DNA from: Bacillota bacterium | Lineage (GTDB): Bacteria; Bacillota; Clostridia; Oscillospirales; Acutalibacteraceae | Assembly: GCA_023458755.1 (NCBI GenBank) | Contig: JAEWYE010000027.1 | Coordinates: forward strand, 80,940-144,939 | DNA: 64,000 nt | Direction: 5' to 3' | Shown: in pieces, positions 44,964-52,797 of the stretch | How positions within the stretch are numbered: position 1 is the first letter of the stretch | Layout: each line of letters begins with the position of its first letter | Made by a program: the position numbers and the translations under genes | The notes under the pieces: model-generated | What the model was told of the DNA's origin: nothing | The model's database searches: none | The model's input: the letters and a program-made list of their open reading frames with translations, nothing else

Positions 44964-47330
44964 ATGGAAAACGAAGTAAAGCTTCCCATACGCCAACTGG
45001 TTGAATTCATCCTTCGCTCCGGCGATATTGACAGCCGCTACGTGGAAAAAGACCGGATGTATGAGGGAGCCAGAGCGCACCGCAGCATACAAAAAGAAAA
45101 CAGTAAGTTCTATGACGATTATAAAAGCGAAGTGCCGCTTTCGGCAGAATTCCAGGACAGTGGCATCCGCTATATTCTGGAGGGACGGGCGGACGGTATT
45201 TTCCGCGAGGAAGAGCGGATAATCATTGATGAAATCAAAACAACCGTTTTGCCGGTGGACTCCATTGAAGAAGATTTTAATTCCACACATTGGGCGCAGG
45301 CAAAGTGCTATGCCTATATTTATGCTTCTCAGAATGAACTGCCTGAAATTTCGGTTCAGCTTACTTATTTTAATCTGGATACCGAAGACAAAAAACACTT
45401 TCGCAAGTCTTTTGTATTCAGTGAACTGGAAAGCTTTCTTACAGACTTGATTCAAAAGTATTCGGTTTGGGCAGGTTTTACGGCCGAATGGACGGCATTG
45501 CGCAATCAAACGATTCAGGCACTGCAATTTCCCTTTTCGGCTTACCGCAAGGGCCAGCGTAAGCTTGCAGTCGGTACTTACCGTACAATTGAACGGGGAG
45601 GCAAGCTCTTTGCACAGGCGCCAACCGGAACCGGAAAAACGATTTCCACACTCTTTCCGGCGGTAAAAGCGATGGGAGAGGGCAAAACCTCCAAAATATT
45701 TTACCTCACGGCCAAAACCATTACGCGGCAGGTTGCGGAAGAAGCGTTCTGGAAAATGCGGTCCGGCGGATTAAAGTTAAAAACCTTAACGCTGACCGCA
45801 AAGGAAAAAATCTGCTTTTGTGAAAAACCAATCTGTAACCCGGAGTATTGCGAATACGCAAAAGGGCATTATGACCGCGTAAACGATGCCGTTCTGGATG
45901 CCATTACGAACAGCGATACCTTTACAAGAAGCACAGTTGAGCAATATGCCCAAAAGCACCGCGTTTGTCCGTTCGAGCTGGGACTGGATATCTCCCTCTG
46001 GGTGGACTGCGTGATATGCGATTACAATTATGTGTTCGATCCAAGAGCCTATTTGCGGCGCTTTTTCGCGGAAAACAGCGGAGATTATGTGTTCCTGATT
46101 GATGAAGCGCATAATCTGGTTGATCGTTCACGCGAGATGTTTTCCTCCGAGCTCTATAAAACACGGTTTTATAAGGTGAAAAAGGACTATAAAGGCAAAA
46201 ATAAAAAGCTTGATAAGGTTCTTTCGGAGATCAACCGATATATGATCGACCTGCGTAATAGTTGCGGGGAGCAGGAAACTCTCATAAATGCGGACAAGCC
46301 GGGCGAACTGCTTACTATTTTGAACAAATATGTGTCTGTCTGCGAGATGGTGCTTAAAGAAAATCGCACGTTGGGGGAAGACAACGAGTTTTTACAGCTC
46401 TATTTTGAAACATTGAATTTTATTCAAGCTGCGGATTTTTATGATGAGCGGTATGTAACGTTCGTGGAGGCGAAACAGGGCGAAGTGCTGATAAAGCTAT
46501 TGTGCCTTGACCCTTCTTATCTGTTGAGTGAAGCGTTTAAGCGCGGCGGTTCCGCGATACTGTTTTCCGCAACGCTGACACCCCTTGAATATTTTCGCGA
46601 GATACTCGGCGGTACACCGGAGGACTGGATGCTGACGCTGGATTCGCCGTTTGAAAAGAAGAACCTATGCTTAATGGCGGCAGATACGGTTTCCACAAAA
46701 TACAAAAGCAGGGAACAGAGCATACCCAGAATCACAACGCTCATTCATACTTTTGCGTCGCGCAAAACGGGAAATTATATCGTTTATTTCCCTTCTTATC
46801 AATACATGCACAGCGTGTTTGAACAGTTTGCCCGCAACTACCCTGAAATTCATGCGATGGAGCAGGAGCCTTCCATGACGGAAGAAATGCGCGAGACCTT
46901 TATCGAATCGTTTCAGGAAAATCCGGCGGAAACGTTGGTTGCGTTTTGTGTTCTCGGGGGTGTGTTCTCCGAGGGTATCGACTTAAAAGGCAGCAGGCTT
47001 ATCGGTACGGTGATCGTCAGCGTCGGTCTTCCGCAGTTAAATGTTCAGCAGAACATTATCCGCGATTATTTTAACCGAAAAAACGGGATGGGTTACGCGT
47101 TTGCCTGCATGTATCCGGGCATGAACAAGGTGCTGCAGGCGGCAGGCCGGGTAATTCGTTCCGAAAGCGACAAAGGCGCGGTACTGCTGATCGACGAGCG
47201 GTTCGGAAGCGGCGAATATAAACGGATTTTTCCGTCCCATTGGAGTCATTGCAAACCCATACGGGAGGACGAAACGCTTCAACATGTGTTGGATGAGTTC
47301 TGGAAAAACTCAGAAGCAAGCCTAAACTGA
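44964..47330 (+). CDS. PD-(D/E)XK nuclease - Rad3/DinG-family helicase fusion
   Basis: 788 residues. N-terminal ~180: LEGRADGIFREEERIIIDEIKTT gives the D...(D/E)xK nuclease core, Cas4/RecB-like. Then an XPD/DinG helicase: Q-region FSAYRKGQRKLAVGTYRTI, Walker A QAPTGTGKTISTLFPAV, four cysteines (CFCEKPICNPEYC), Walker B FLIDEAHNLVDRS, and C-terminal motifs (LFSATLTPLEYF, FCVLGGVFSEGIDLKGS, AAGRVIRSESDKG). The Cys set likely ligates the 4Fe-4S cluster of this group. Role in DNA repair is inferred. Start ATG after GGGAGA. Confidence 0.9.
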   Translation: MENEVKLPIRQLVEFILRSGDIDSRYVEKDRMYEGARAHRSIQKENSKFYDDYKSEVPLSAEFQDSGIRYILEGRADGIFREEERIIIDEIKTTVLPVDSIEEDFNSTHWAQAKCYAYIYASQNELPEISVQLTYFNLDTEDKKHFRKSFVFSELESFLTDLIQKYSVWAGFTAEWTALRNQTIQALQFPFSAYRKGQRKLAVGTYRTIERGGKLFAQAPTGTGKTISTLFPAVKAMGEGKTSKIFYLTAKTITRQVAEEAFWKMRSGGLKLKTLTLTAKEKICFCEKPICNPEYCEYAKGHYDRVNDAVLDAITNSDTFTRSTVEQYAQKHRVCPFELGLDISLWVDCVICDYNYVFDPRAYLRRFFAENSGDYVFLIDEAHNLVDRSREMFSSELYKTRFYKVKKDYKGKNKKLDKVLSEINRYMIDLRNSCGEQETLINADKPGELLTILNKYVSVCEMVLKENRTLGEDNEFLQLYFETLNFIQAADFYDERYVTFVEAKQGEVLIKLLCLDPSYLLSEAFKRGGSAILFSATLTPLEYFREILGGTPEDWMLTLDSPFEKKNLCLMAADTVSTKYKSREQSIPRITTLIHTFASRKTGNYIVYFPSYQYMHSVFEQFARNYPEIHAMEQEPSMTEEMRETFIESFQENPAETLVAFCVLGGVFSEGIDLKGSRLIGTVIVSVGLPQLNVQQNIIRDYFNRKNGMGYAFACMYPGMNKVLQAAGRVIRSESDKGAVLLIDERFGSGEYKRIFPSHWSHCKPIREDETLQHVLDEFWKNSEASLN

Positions 47331-47348
47331 AAATCGAATCCTCTTCTC

Positions 47349-47408
47349 GCGGTAAGCTGTATCCGGGCTTCTGTAAGCGGAATGTCGATACAGCTTACCG
47401 CCATTTTT
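47349..47408 (+). terminator. intrinsic terminator after the nuclease-helicase gene
   Basis: GCGGTAAGCTGTATC...GATACAGCTTACCGC, 15-base-pair stem, then ATTTTTTA. Confidence 0.85.
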
Positions 47409-47525
47409 TATACCTCTTACCGCAAAGATTGTTACGTCCTGCCGTTTTGTTCTTGTTCGGCAGAGGAAATAGTTGTAAATTATACCAGTAATCAATCATC
47501 AATTTGAGTTAGGGGATATCGAAAA

Positions 47526-48800
47526 ATGGCTGCAATGGAAAAAGTTGAACAAGAAAAAAAGGAAAAGCTTTGGACACCAAGTTTTTTGGTCCTGTGGCAG
47601 GGCCAACTGGTTTCCACCATCGGCGATGCGATCTACAGTATCGCGCTGGGTTTTTGGGTGCTTTCCGTTACCGGCTCCACAGCACTGATGGGAACGCTCA
47701 TGGCAGCTTCCACACTGCCCGGTGTATTGGTTTCACCGTTCGCGGGCGTGCTGATTGACCGCAGCAGCAAAAAACGCCTGTTTATCCTGATGGATATGCT
47801 GCGCGGTGTGTGCATTGTTTTATTGGCTGCGGCCGCGTATCGCGGAATTCTGGCAATCTGGATGGTGTTTGCGGCCGGGATTTTACTGAGCGTCTGCGGC
47901 GCTGTCTTTGGCCCCGGAATACAGTCTGCCGTTCCGGACTTGGTGCCGAAATCCAAAATCGCGAACGCGTCCTCCGTGTTTTCCGTGGTAACAGTAGGCT
48001 CCAATATGGTCGGCAGTGTTGCCGGCGGCGCGCTGTTTCAAACGCTCGGCGCACCGATGCTTTTCCTTTTTAACGGCCTGTCGTTTTTGTTCTCCGGCGC
48101 GACACTGCCGTTTGTGAAGATACCGAACAGCAGGAAGCAAGACAAACAGCATTTCTTTCAAGATATGAAGGATGGATTTCGGTTCATATGGGAACAGCGC
48201 GGCCTGCGCATGATATTAGCGGTAGCCGCCGTTATCAATTTTTTTGCGAATATCGGCATTGTCCTGTTTATGCCGCTCTTTCAGTCCGTTCCTTCACTCG
48301 GTTCAGGTAAATATGGAATCGCGATGGCCTGCTATCTTGCAGGGGCAATGGCTGGTTTTCTATTCCTCTCCATCGTATCCGTAAAGGCGGCAAATAAAAT
48401 TACGCTGTATGTTGCCGCAAATATTATTTTTGATACCTGTATGATAATCGGTATCAATCAAGCTTCTTTCCCGGTTATGCTGGTCTTTTTGATTCTCACC
48501 GGTTTCTTTAATTCTCTTGTAAATGTGATTCTTATGTCTACGGTGCAGGCTTCCACCCCGCAGGAAGTCAGAGGTAAGGTTATGTCATTCATGAATATGC
48601 TTACGCAGGGACTTACCCCTTTTGCAATGGCACTTGGCGGCGTGCTCGGCGGAATCCTTCCTATTCGGCTTGTGATTACCCTTGCGTTTGCAGCAGTGGC
48701 GGTCAGCACGATTCCGTCTTTCTTCTCGAAGCCCTTTAAGCAATACATCACAACGGATTACGCAAAAGAAGTACCGGTTCCAGAACTGATTGAGGAATGA
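47526..48800 (+). CDS. MFS efflux transporter (MefA-like group)
   Basis: 424 residues, 12 predicted helices. Seen: LWQGQLVSTIGDAIYSIALGFWVL at the front and the A-loop motif GVLIDRSSKKRLFILMD between helices 2 and 3, then a central loop (NSRKQDKQHFFQDMKDGFRFI) and the second six helices. Resembles the macrolide/drug efflux group. Substrate unknown. Terminators on both sides make it a single-gene unit; the divergence to padR is not shared. Confidence 0.88.
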   Translation: MAAMEKVEQEKKEKLWTPSFLVLWQGQLVSTIGDAIYSIALGFWVLSVTGSTALMGTLMAASTLPGVLVSPFAGVLIDRSSKKRLFILMDMLRGVCIVLLAAAAYRGILAIWMVFAAGILLSVCGAVFGPGIQSAVPDLVPKSKIANASSVFSVVTVGSNMVGSVAGGALFQTLGAPMLFLFNGLSFLFSGATLPFVKIPNSRKQDKQHFFQDMKDGFRFIWEQRGLRMILAVAAVINFFANIGIVLFMPLFQSVPSLGSGKYGIAMACYLAGAMAGFLFLSIVSVKAANKITLYVAANIIFDTCMIIGINQASFPVMLVFLILTGFFNSLVNVILMSTVQASTPQEVRGKVMSFMNMLTQGLTPFAMALGGVLGGILPIRLVITLAFAAVAVSTIPSFFSKPFKQYITTDYAKEVPVPELIEE

Positions 48801-48831
48801 CACAAATATAAAAATAAACGTAAATTGAAAC

Positions 48832-48877
48832 AGGCTCCTTATTCATTGGAAGCTCTCCTTTGAATGAGGAGCCTTTT
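48832..48877 (+). terminator. intrinsic terminator after the MFS gene
   Basis: AGGCTCCTTATTCA-loop-TGAATGAGGAGCCT then TTTT. Confidence 0.88.
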
Positions 48878-48900
48878 TATAAAATTTCTCGTTAGGACTA

Positions 48901-48961
48901 TTGACAATATCGAGTATCGATGTTATTCTTAATGCATATCATAATATCGTTACTCGATATT
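48901..48961 (+). promoter_or_regulatory. padR promoter with two palindromic operators
   Basis: Promoter TTGACA (48901-48906), 17-base spacer, TATTCT (48924-48929). Operator 1, AATATCG-AGTAT-CGATGTT (48906-48924), fills the spacer; operator 2, AATATCG-TTACT-CGATATT (48943-48961), lies past the start point and is a perfect 7-5-7 palindrome. Centres are 37 bases apart. A dimeric repressor, most likely the PadR protein encoded next, would block its own operon. Confidence 0.8.
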
Positions 48962-48985
48962 AAACTATGTAGAGAGGTGAAAAGT

Positions 48986-49303
48986 TTGGCAAGAGCACAG
49001 TTTCAAACACTTTCCGAACCGATGTATTATATCTTGCTGTCGTTGGTGGAGGAATGCTGCGGTGTGGATATTATGAAGCGTGTTGACGAACTTTCACACG
49101 GAAGAATTGCGGTTGGTCCCGGTACGCTTTACACACTGCTGGCAAAGTTTCAGGAAGCCGGCGTGATTACGGAAACCACTGCTCCAGGCAGAAAACGAGC
49201 CTATATTATATCCAATTACGGAAAAGAACTTTTAAAAGCGGAGTATAACCGGTTACACGTTCTATCGGAGGACGGAAAGAATATTATGGAGGGACTCAAA
49301 TGA
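48986..49303 (+). CDS. PadR-family transcriptional regulator
   Basis: 105 residues, winged helix of the PadR type: FQTLSEPMYYILLSLVEECCGVDIMKRV, GRIAVGPGTLYTLLAKFQEAGVI, TTAPGRKRAYIISNYGKELL. TTG 48986 follows GAGGTG by seven bases and gives the family N-terminus. The stop overlaps the DUF2812 start (ATGA). PadR-DUF2812 pairs are frequent in Clostridia; two palindromes in the promoter suggest autoregulation. Confidence 0.9.
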   Translation: MARAQFQTLSEPMYYILLSLVEECCGVDIMKRVDELSHGRIAVGPGTLYTLLAKFQEAGVITETTAPGRKRAYIISNYGKELLKAEYNRLHVLSEDGKNIMEGLK

Positions 49304-50637
49304 AAAACACATTGCGAAGGTTCTTTCTGTACAAGTACACGGAATGCGAAGCCCTAGAAGAGTATTTGGAGGAAATGGCATTAAAGGGCTGGATGCTCAA
49401 AGATATCAATACCTATTTTACTTTTGAGAGAATGGAACCGCAAAAAGTGGTTTATTCTGTTCAGGTATTTGATCAGGCATCTATTTATGACACCAGACTG
49501 GAAGATAAGGCAAGGGAATATATCGATTATTGTTACGAAGCAGGGTGGCAGTTTGTTTGCAGCATGGGGAAAATTCATGTGTTTGTAGCGATTAAGGAAA
49601 ACCCCGTTCCGATTGAAACGGACGAAGCACTAAAATATGAAACAATTAAAAAAGGCATATGGAAACAAAGTGCATATCAATGGTTTGCATTGCCCCTCAT
49701 AATGATTTGTAGTGTTGGAATCCAGTATTTTTGTAATTATGAGTCATTTGTTACCATGTACTATGGCTTGTTTATGGTGCTGAGTACGTTGCTCTTTTTT
49801 GTTATTATCGGCGGTCAAATGATCAGTTTTGCCATTTGGTGCAAACGGGCGAAACGTAATCTGGCAAATGGAGAAAAATTGCCGTCTTTTACTCAGAAGG
49901 ACTTAAAAAGACGAAACCGAATCCGGCTGATTCCGATTTTACTTTCACTGGCAGTAACAGCCCTCATTGGAATTCTTAGCTATCTTCAATCTGATTATTT
50001 TGTGGCAGGAACTCTCTTTTTTGCTGTCGTCATGATTGCGTTGATTTGGGGTATTACCATCTGGTATCAAAAAAGAAAACTCAGCAGAGCGGAAAATATT
50101 GCAATACCTATAGCGATAGGTGTTGTGCTATCCGGTGTATTTTTTGTTTTTGTAGTAATTTCCGTTGTGGGTTTTTCGCATGAAAATTCCAAAGTGTATG
50201 CGGAAGGAAATACAGTCAGCGTTATGGGAAACAGTAAAGTTCCGCTTACATTGGAGGACGTGGGACTGAAACCGGAAAAATACCGTGATACGAATAAATA
50301 TGTAAATGAAACTGTTTTTGCAAAGTGTATTTCGTGTGATGACGGAAGTACTGCTGCGCTGGGTGACGAAACGAAAGGCGTGGATTACCGTATTTTTGAA
50401 AGCCGCTTCGATTTTATAGTTCGCCGATATATTCAAAGCGAAACCACCGGATTTGCTTTTTCTTACAAACAGGGCAACGCTTCCGAGTGGGGAGCGGAAA
50501 AAGTTTTTGTTCCGCTAAACCAGCCGCGCGATTATATTGTAGTCGTTTATAAAAACTGTGTCTTTCTATACCGGGGCGATGCCCCATTAAACGGTGCGCT
50601 TATCAGCAAAATAAGATCAAAACTAAATTTAAACTAA
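49300..50637 (+). CDS. DUF2812 membrane protein
   Basis: 445 residues. Front DUF2812 domain (FLYKYTECEALEEYLEEMALKGWML ... VYSVQVFDQ ... EYIDYCYEAGWQFVCSMGKIHVF) and five predicted helices between about 125 and 300, then an extracytoplasmic C-terminal region. Partner of PadR and likely its regulatory target or sensor; function not known. Confidence 0.85.
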   Translation: MKNTLRRFFLYKYTECEALEEYLEEMALKGWMLKDINTYFTFERMEPQKVVYSVQVFDQASIYDTRLEDKAREYIDYCYEAGWQFVCSMGKIHVFVAIKENPVPIETDEALKYETIKKGIWKQSAYQWFALPLIMICSVGIQYFCNYESFVTMYYGLFMVLSTLLFFVIIGGQMISFAIWCKRAKRNLANGEKLPSFTQKDLKRRNRIRLIPILLSLAVTALIGILSYLQSDYFVAGTLFFAVVMIALIWGITIWYQKRKLSRAENIAIPIAIGVVLSGVFFVFVVISVVGFSHENSKVYAEGNTVSVMGNSKVPLTLEDVGLKPEKYRDTNKYVNETVFAKCISCDDGSTAALGDETKGVDYRIFESRFDFIVRRYIQSETTGFAFSYKQGNASEWGAEKVFVPLNQPRDYIVVVYKNCVFLYRGDAPLNGALISKIRSKLNLN

Positions 50638-50647
50638 ATTCAAGTTG

Positions 50648-50682
50648 CTCCCTGCCTGTTATGGATTTCGTTAGGCAGGGAG
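50648..50682 (+). terminator. hairpin after the PadR operon
   Basis: CTCCCTGCCT-loop-AGGCAGGGAG; the following T-run is weak (TATTATTT). Confidence 0.65.
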
Positions 50683-50710
50683 TATTATTTACACAATAGA
50701 AACTTGCGCC

Positions 50711-50738
50711 TTGCATTCTGAAAAGATCGTGCTATGAT
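50711..50738 (+). promoter_or_regulatory. promoter of the second DUF421 gene
   Basis: TTGCAT at 50711-50716, 16-base spacer, TATGAT at 50733-50738. Confidence 0.55.
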
Positions 50739-50786
50739 AAGTAATTATAAAAAGAGTATAACAATCGTTTGGATGGGGGACAGAGT

Positions 50787-51308
50787 ATGCTTTTTCAGAA
50801 TGAATATGTCCAGATTATAATAAGTACGGTTGCGGTTTATTTGTTTATCATCCTTGCAATTCGGCTGTTTGGGAAAAAGGAACTTTCCCAGTTATCTGTT
50901 GTGGATTTGGTCTTCATTTTGCTCATCAGCAATTCGGTGCAAAATGCGATGGTTGGTTCAAACTCTACCTTATCAGGTGGACTAGTGGCAGCCGCCGCGC
51001 TATTTGTGGTAAATTTTATTTTTAAAGAGATTTTATATCGTTTTCCGAAATTCGGGCGGCTTGTTCAGGGTGAAACTCTTATGCTTATTTATAAGGGAAA
51101 GCTGAATCGTAAAAATATGGAGAAGGCGAAGCTGACAATCGGTGAAATTATGGAAGCAATCCGCGAGCATGGCGTATCCACAATTGAGGAAGTTGATTTA
51201 GCTGTTCTGGAAGTGGATGGCAATATCAGTGTGCTTTCCAATGAATTCAGCCACATGACCGTAAATAAAATTAAGCCACGAGAAAAGAAGTCTAAAAGCC
51301 AGAATTAG
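50787..51308 (+). CDS. DUF421 (YetF-like) membrane protein, second copy
   Basis: 173 residues: helices in IIISTVAVYLFIILAIRLF, LVFILLISNSVQNAMVG and LVAAAALFVVNFIF, then the DUF421 soluble part (GETLMLIYKGKLNRKNMEKAKLTIGEIMEAIREHGVSTIEEV). Shorter than the copy at 31823 and without a DUF4363 partner. ATG 50787 follows GGGGGA by six bases. Confidence 0.85.
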   Translation: MLFQNEYVQIIISTVAVYLFIILAIRLFGKKELSQLSVVDLVFILLISNSVQNAMVGSNSTLSGGLVAAAALFVVNFIFKEILYRFPKFGRLVQGETLMLIYKGKLNRKNMEKAKLTIGEIMEAIREHGVSTIEEVDLAVLEVDGNISVLSNEFSHMTVNKIKPREKKSKSQN

Positions 51309-51383
51309 CGATTTGAAATGAACAAACGAATGCAACAATGTGAAATTTTTTCAACAAGGATTTATTAATAAGCGTAAATTGCA

Positions 51384-51423
51384 AAAAACTGTATCTTAGA
51401 CATAAAAACTGTATCTTAGACAT
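51384..51423. repeat. two perfect 20-bp tandem units
   Basis: AAAAACTGTATCTTAGACAT repeated exactly twice, with a partial third start. Immediately before the promoter of the candidate RNA at 51430. Could be a binding-site array or slip product. Confidence 0.8.
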
Positions 51424-51429
51424 AAACTA

Positions 51430-51458
51430 TTGTACTCATGATGAACACAGGATATAAT
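51430..51458 (+). promoter_or_regulatory. promoter with no intact gene below it
   Basis: TTGTAC at 51430-51435, 17-base spacer, TATAAT at 51453-51458: a good consensus. Confidence 0.65.
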
Positions 51459-51463
51459 AATCA

Positions 51464-51976
51464 TGGTAAATCTAAAAAAATAGGAGGCGAAAATTGAACA
51501 GGAATTCATCGAACTTGTTCTAAAGTGATTTTAGACTGCAAATTCTTGCAAGGAACATTCTTTCCGTAAGCTTATGATGAATGTTCGAATGATATTCTAA
51601 TCTGTCAGTTAGAATGTTAATGAAGTTTTTATCATGTTGAGCTGAGATGCGCTTTTTCACCAGAGCAGTTTTATCCAGAAAATATGCGGGTGAAAATCAA
51701 ACGGTTGTTCCGAACCTATAGCTGAATCAAGAGCCCGATAAAATCAAACACAGAGCGGCTTATTCGCAGGCGGCCTAAATGGGGAAGAGTTTGATTATAT
51801 TGTTTTGTTTTCGGTATACATATGAGAATTTGTGTTCAGTCTGTCGTCAACGAGCAAACAAATCCCTTGGAGCATGTTCACAAGGCAAACTCGGTATTTC
51901 GCAATTTATTTCGTTTTATCCTACCTTTACAACTACTCTTATAAAAAACCGACAGTTCACCCTGTCGGTTTTTTCA
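51464..51976 (+). ncRNA. candidate structured RNA or decayed gene, ends at a terminator
   Basis: The gene-free kilobase 51309-52335 has a consensus promoter (51430-51458) and a strong terminator ACCGACAG-loop-CTGTCGGT plus T6 (51944-51976) with no long ORF. The first ~150 bases form a chain of short perfect hairpins: GAACA...TGTTC, TCTAAA-GTGAT-TTTAGA, TGCAA-ATTC-TTGCA, GAACATTC...GAATGTTC, ATTCTAA...TTAGAAT. An AGGAGG followed by a nine-codon TTG frame (51494-51523) sits at its start. I recognise no known RNA family (not RNase P, tmRNA, 6S or SRP). A pseudogene is the alternative. Confidence 0.4.
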
Positions 51977-52201
51977 TCGTAATCGGAACAACGCGGACTG
52001 TGCCGGGGCGCGGGATGGGAAAAGGGTAAACACATGAGAATGTTCTTGCGGGCTAGCGCGCAACAGCGGCACAGCGAGTTGATGAGAAGGCAGTGTTCCA
52101 TTTGATGAAACAGGCAGAAATTCGTCTATTTAGACGTTTTACTGATATTGTACATATTTTGCGCATATGGTATTATAGTGCCAATACACAAAGGCAGTGT
52201 A

Positions 52202-52306
52202 TATAGTCAGCGAATTCGAAAACAAGACCAATCTACAAGCGTAAAATCCATATATCAAAGATTTTACGTTTGTTTCTTGGATGTTTTCTAAAGTTAACGG
52301 ACTATA
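52202..52306. mobile_element. MITE-like palindromic element, copy 3
   Basis: 105 bp; left TATAGTCAGCGAATTCG and right GTTAACGGACTATA ends pair imperfectly. Ends only 29 bases before the nfeD-like start codon and its final bases with the flank read TATAAT, so it may supply a -10 box. Confidence 0.8.
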
Positions 52307-52335
52307 ATATCTTGCAAGGAAAGGATGGTTATGAA

Positions 52336-52773
52336 ATGGAGCAGTATACCCCATATCTTTGGCTGGCGCTTATTATTGTTGCGGCTGTTGTAGAGGCCAT
52401 AACCGCACAGCTTGTTTCCATTTGGTTTGTGGCAGGCGGTATAGCCGGTTTAATTGCATACATCTGCGGCGCACCTGTTTGGGTGCAGTTGATTCTCTTC
52501 ATAGCGGTGACTGCGGTTACACTGCTGGTAACACGGCCATTTGTTAAGCGGCTTCTGCATTTTAAAAAGGAAGATACCAACGCGGGACGCTACATAGGCA
52601 AAGAAGCGGTCGTTATTATGGAAGTCAACAATGCGCTCGGTCATGGGCAGGTAAAGGCATTGGGCAACATTTGGACAGCCAGAAGTGCGGATGATTCCGT
52701 TATCCCGGTTGGAGCAAATGTTGTAATTCAGGCAATTGAGGGTGTCAAGCTCATCGTTGAGCTTAAAAATTGA
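52336..52773 (+). CDS. NfeD-family membrane protein (short form)
   Basis: 145 residues: three helices (LWLALIIVAAVVEAITAQLV, WFVAGGIAGLIAYICG, VQLILFIAVTAVTLLVT) followed by an OB-fold domain (RYIGKEAVVIMEVNNALGHGQVKALGNIWTARS). NfeD proteins work with stomatin/flotillin partners; the next gene is exactly such an SPFH protein. Start ATG 52336; the MITE-like element lies just upstream. Confidence 0.9.
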   Translation: MEQYTPYLWLALIIVAAVVEAITAQLVSIWFVAGGIAGLIAYICGAPVWVQLILFIAVTAVTLLVTRPFVKRLLHFKKEDTNAGRYIGKEAVVIMEVNNALGHGQVKALGNIWTARSADDSVIPVGANVVIQAIEGVKLIVELKN

Positions 52774-52797
52774 TAAATTTATTAGGAGGAATTTTTT

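Noticed and set aside
51779..51982. 67-codon ORF in the 51-52 kb gap
   Set aside because: No ribosome site, its 3' end runs through the terminator hairpin, and composition does not look coding.
51309..52335. Insertion sequence remnant in the 1-kb gap
   Set aside because: No terminal repeats, target duplication or transposase motif could be found; a decayed gene remains possible but unsupported.
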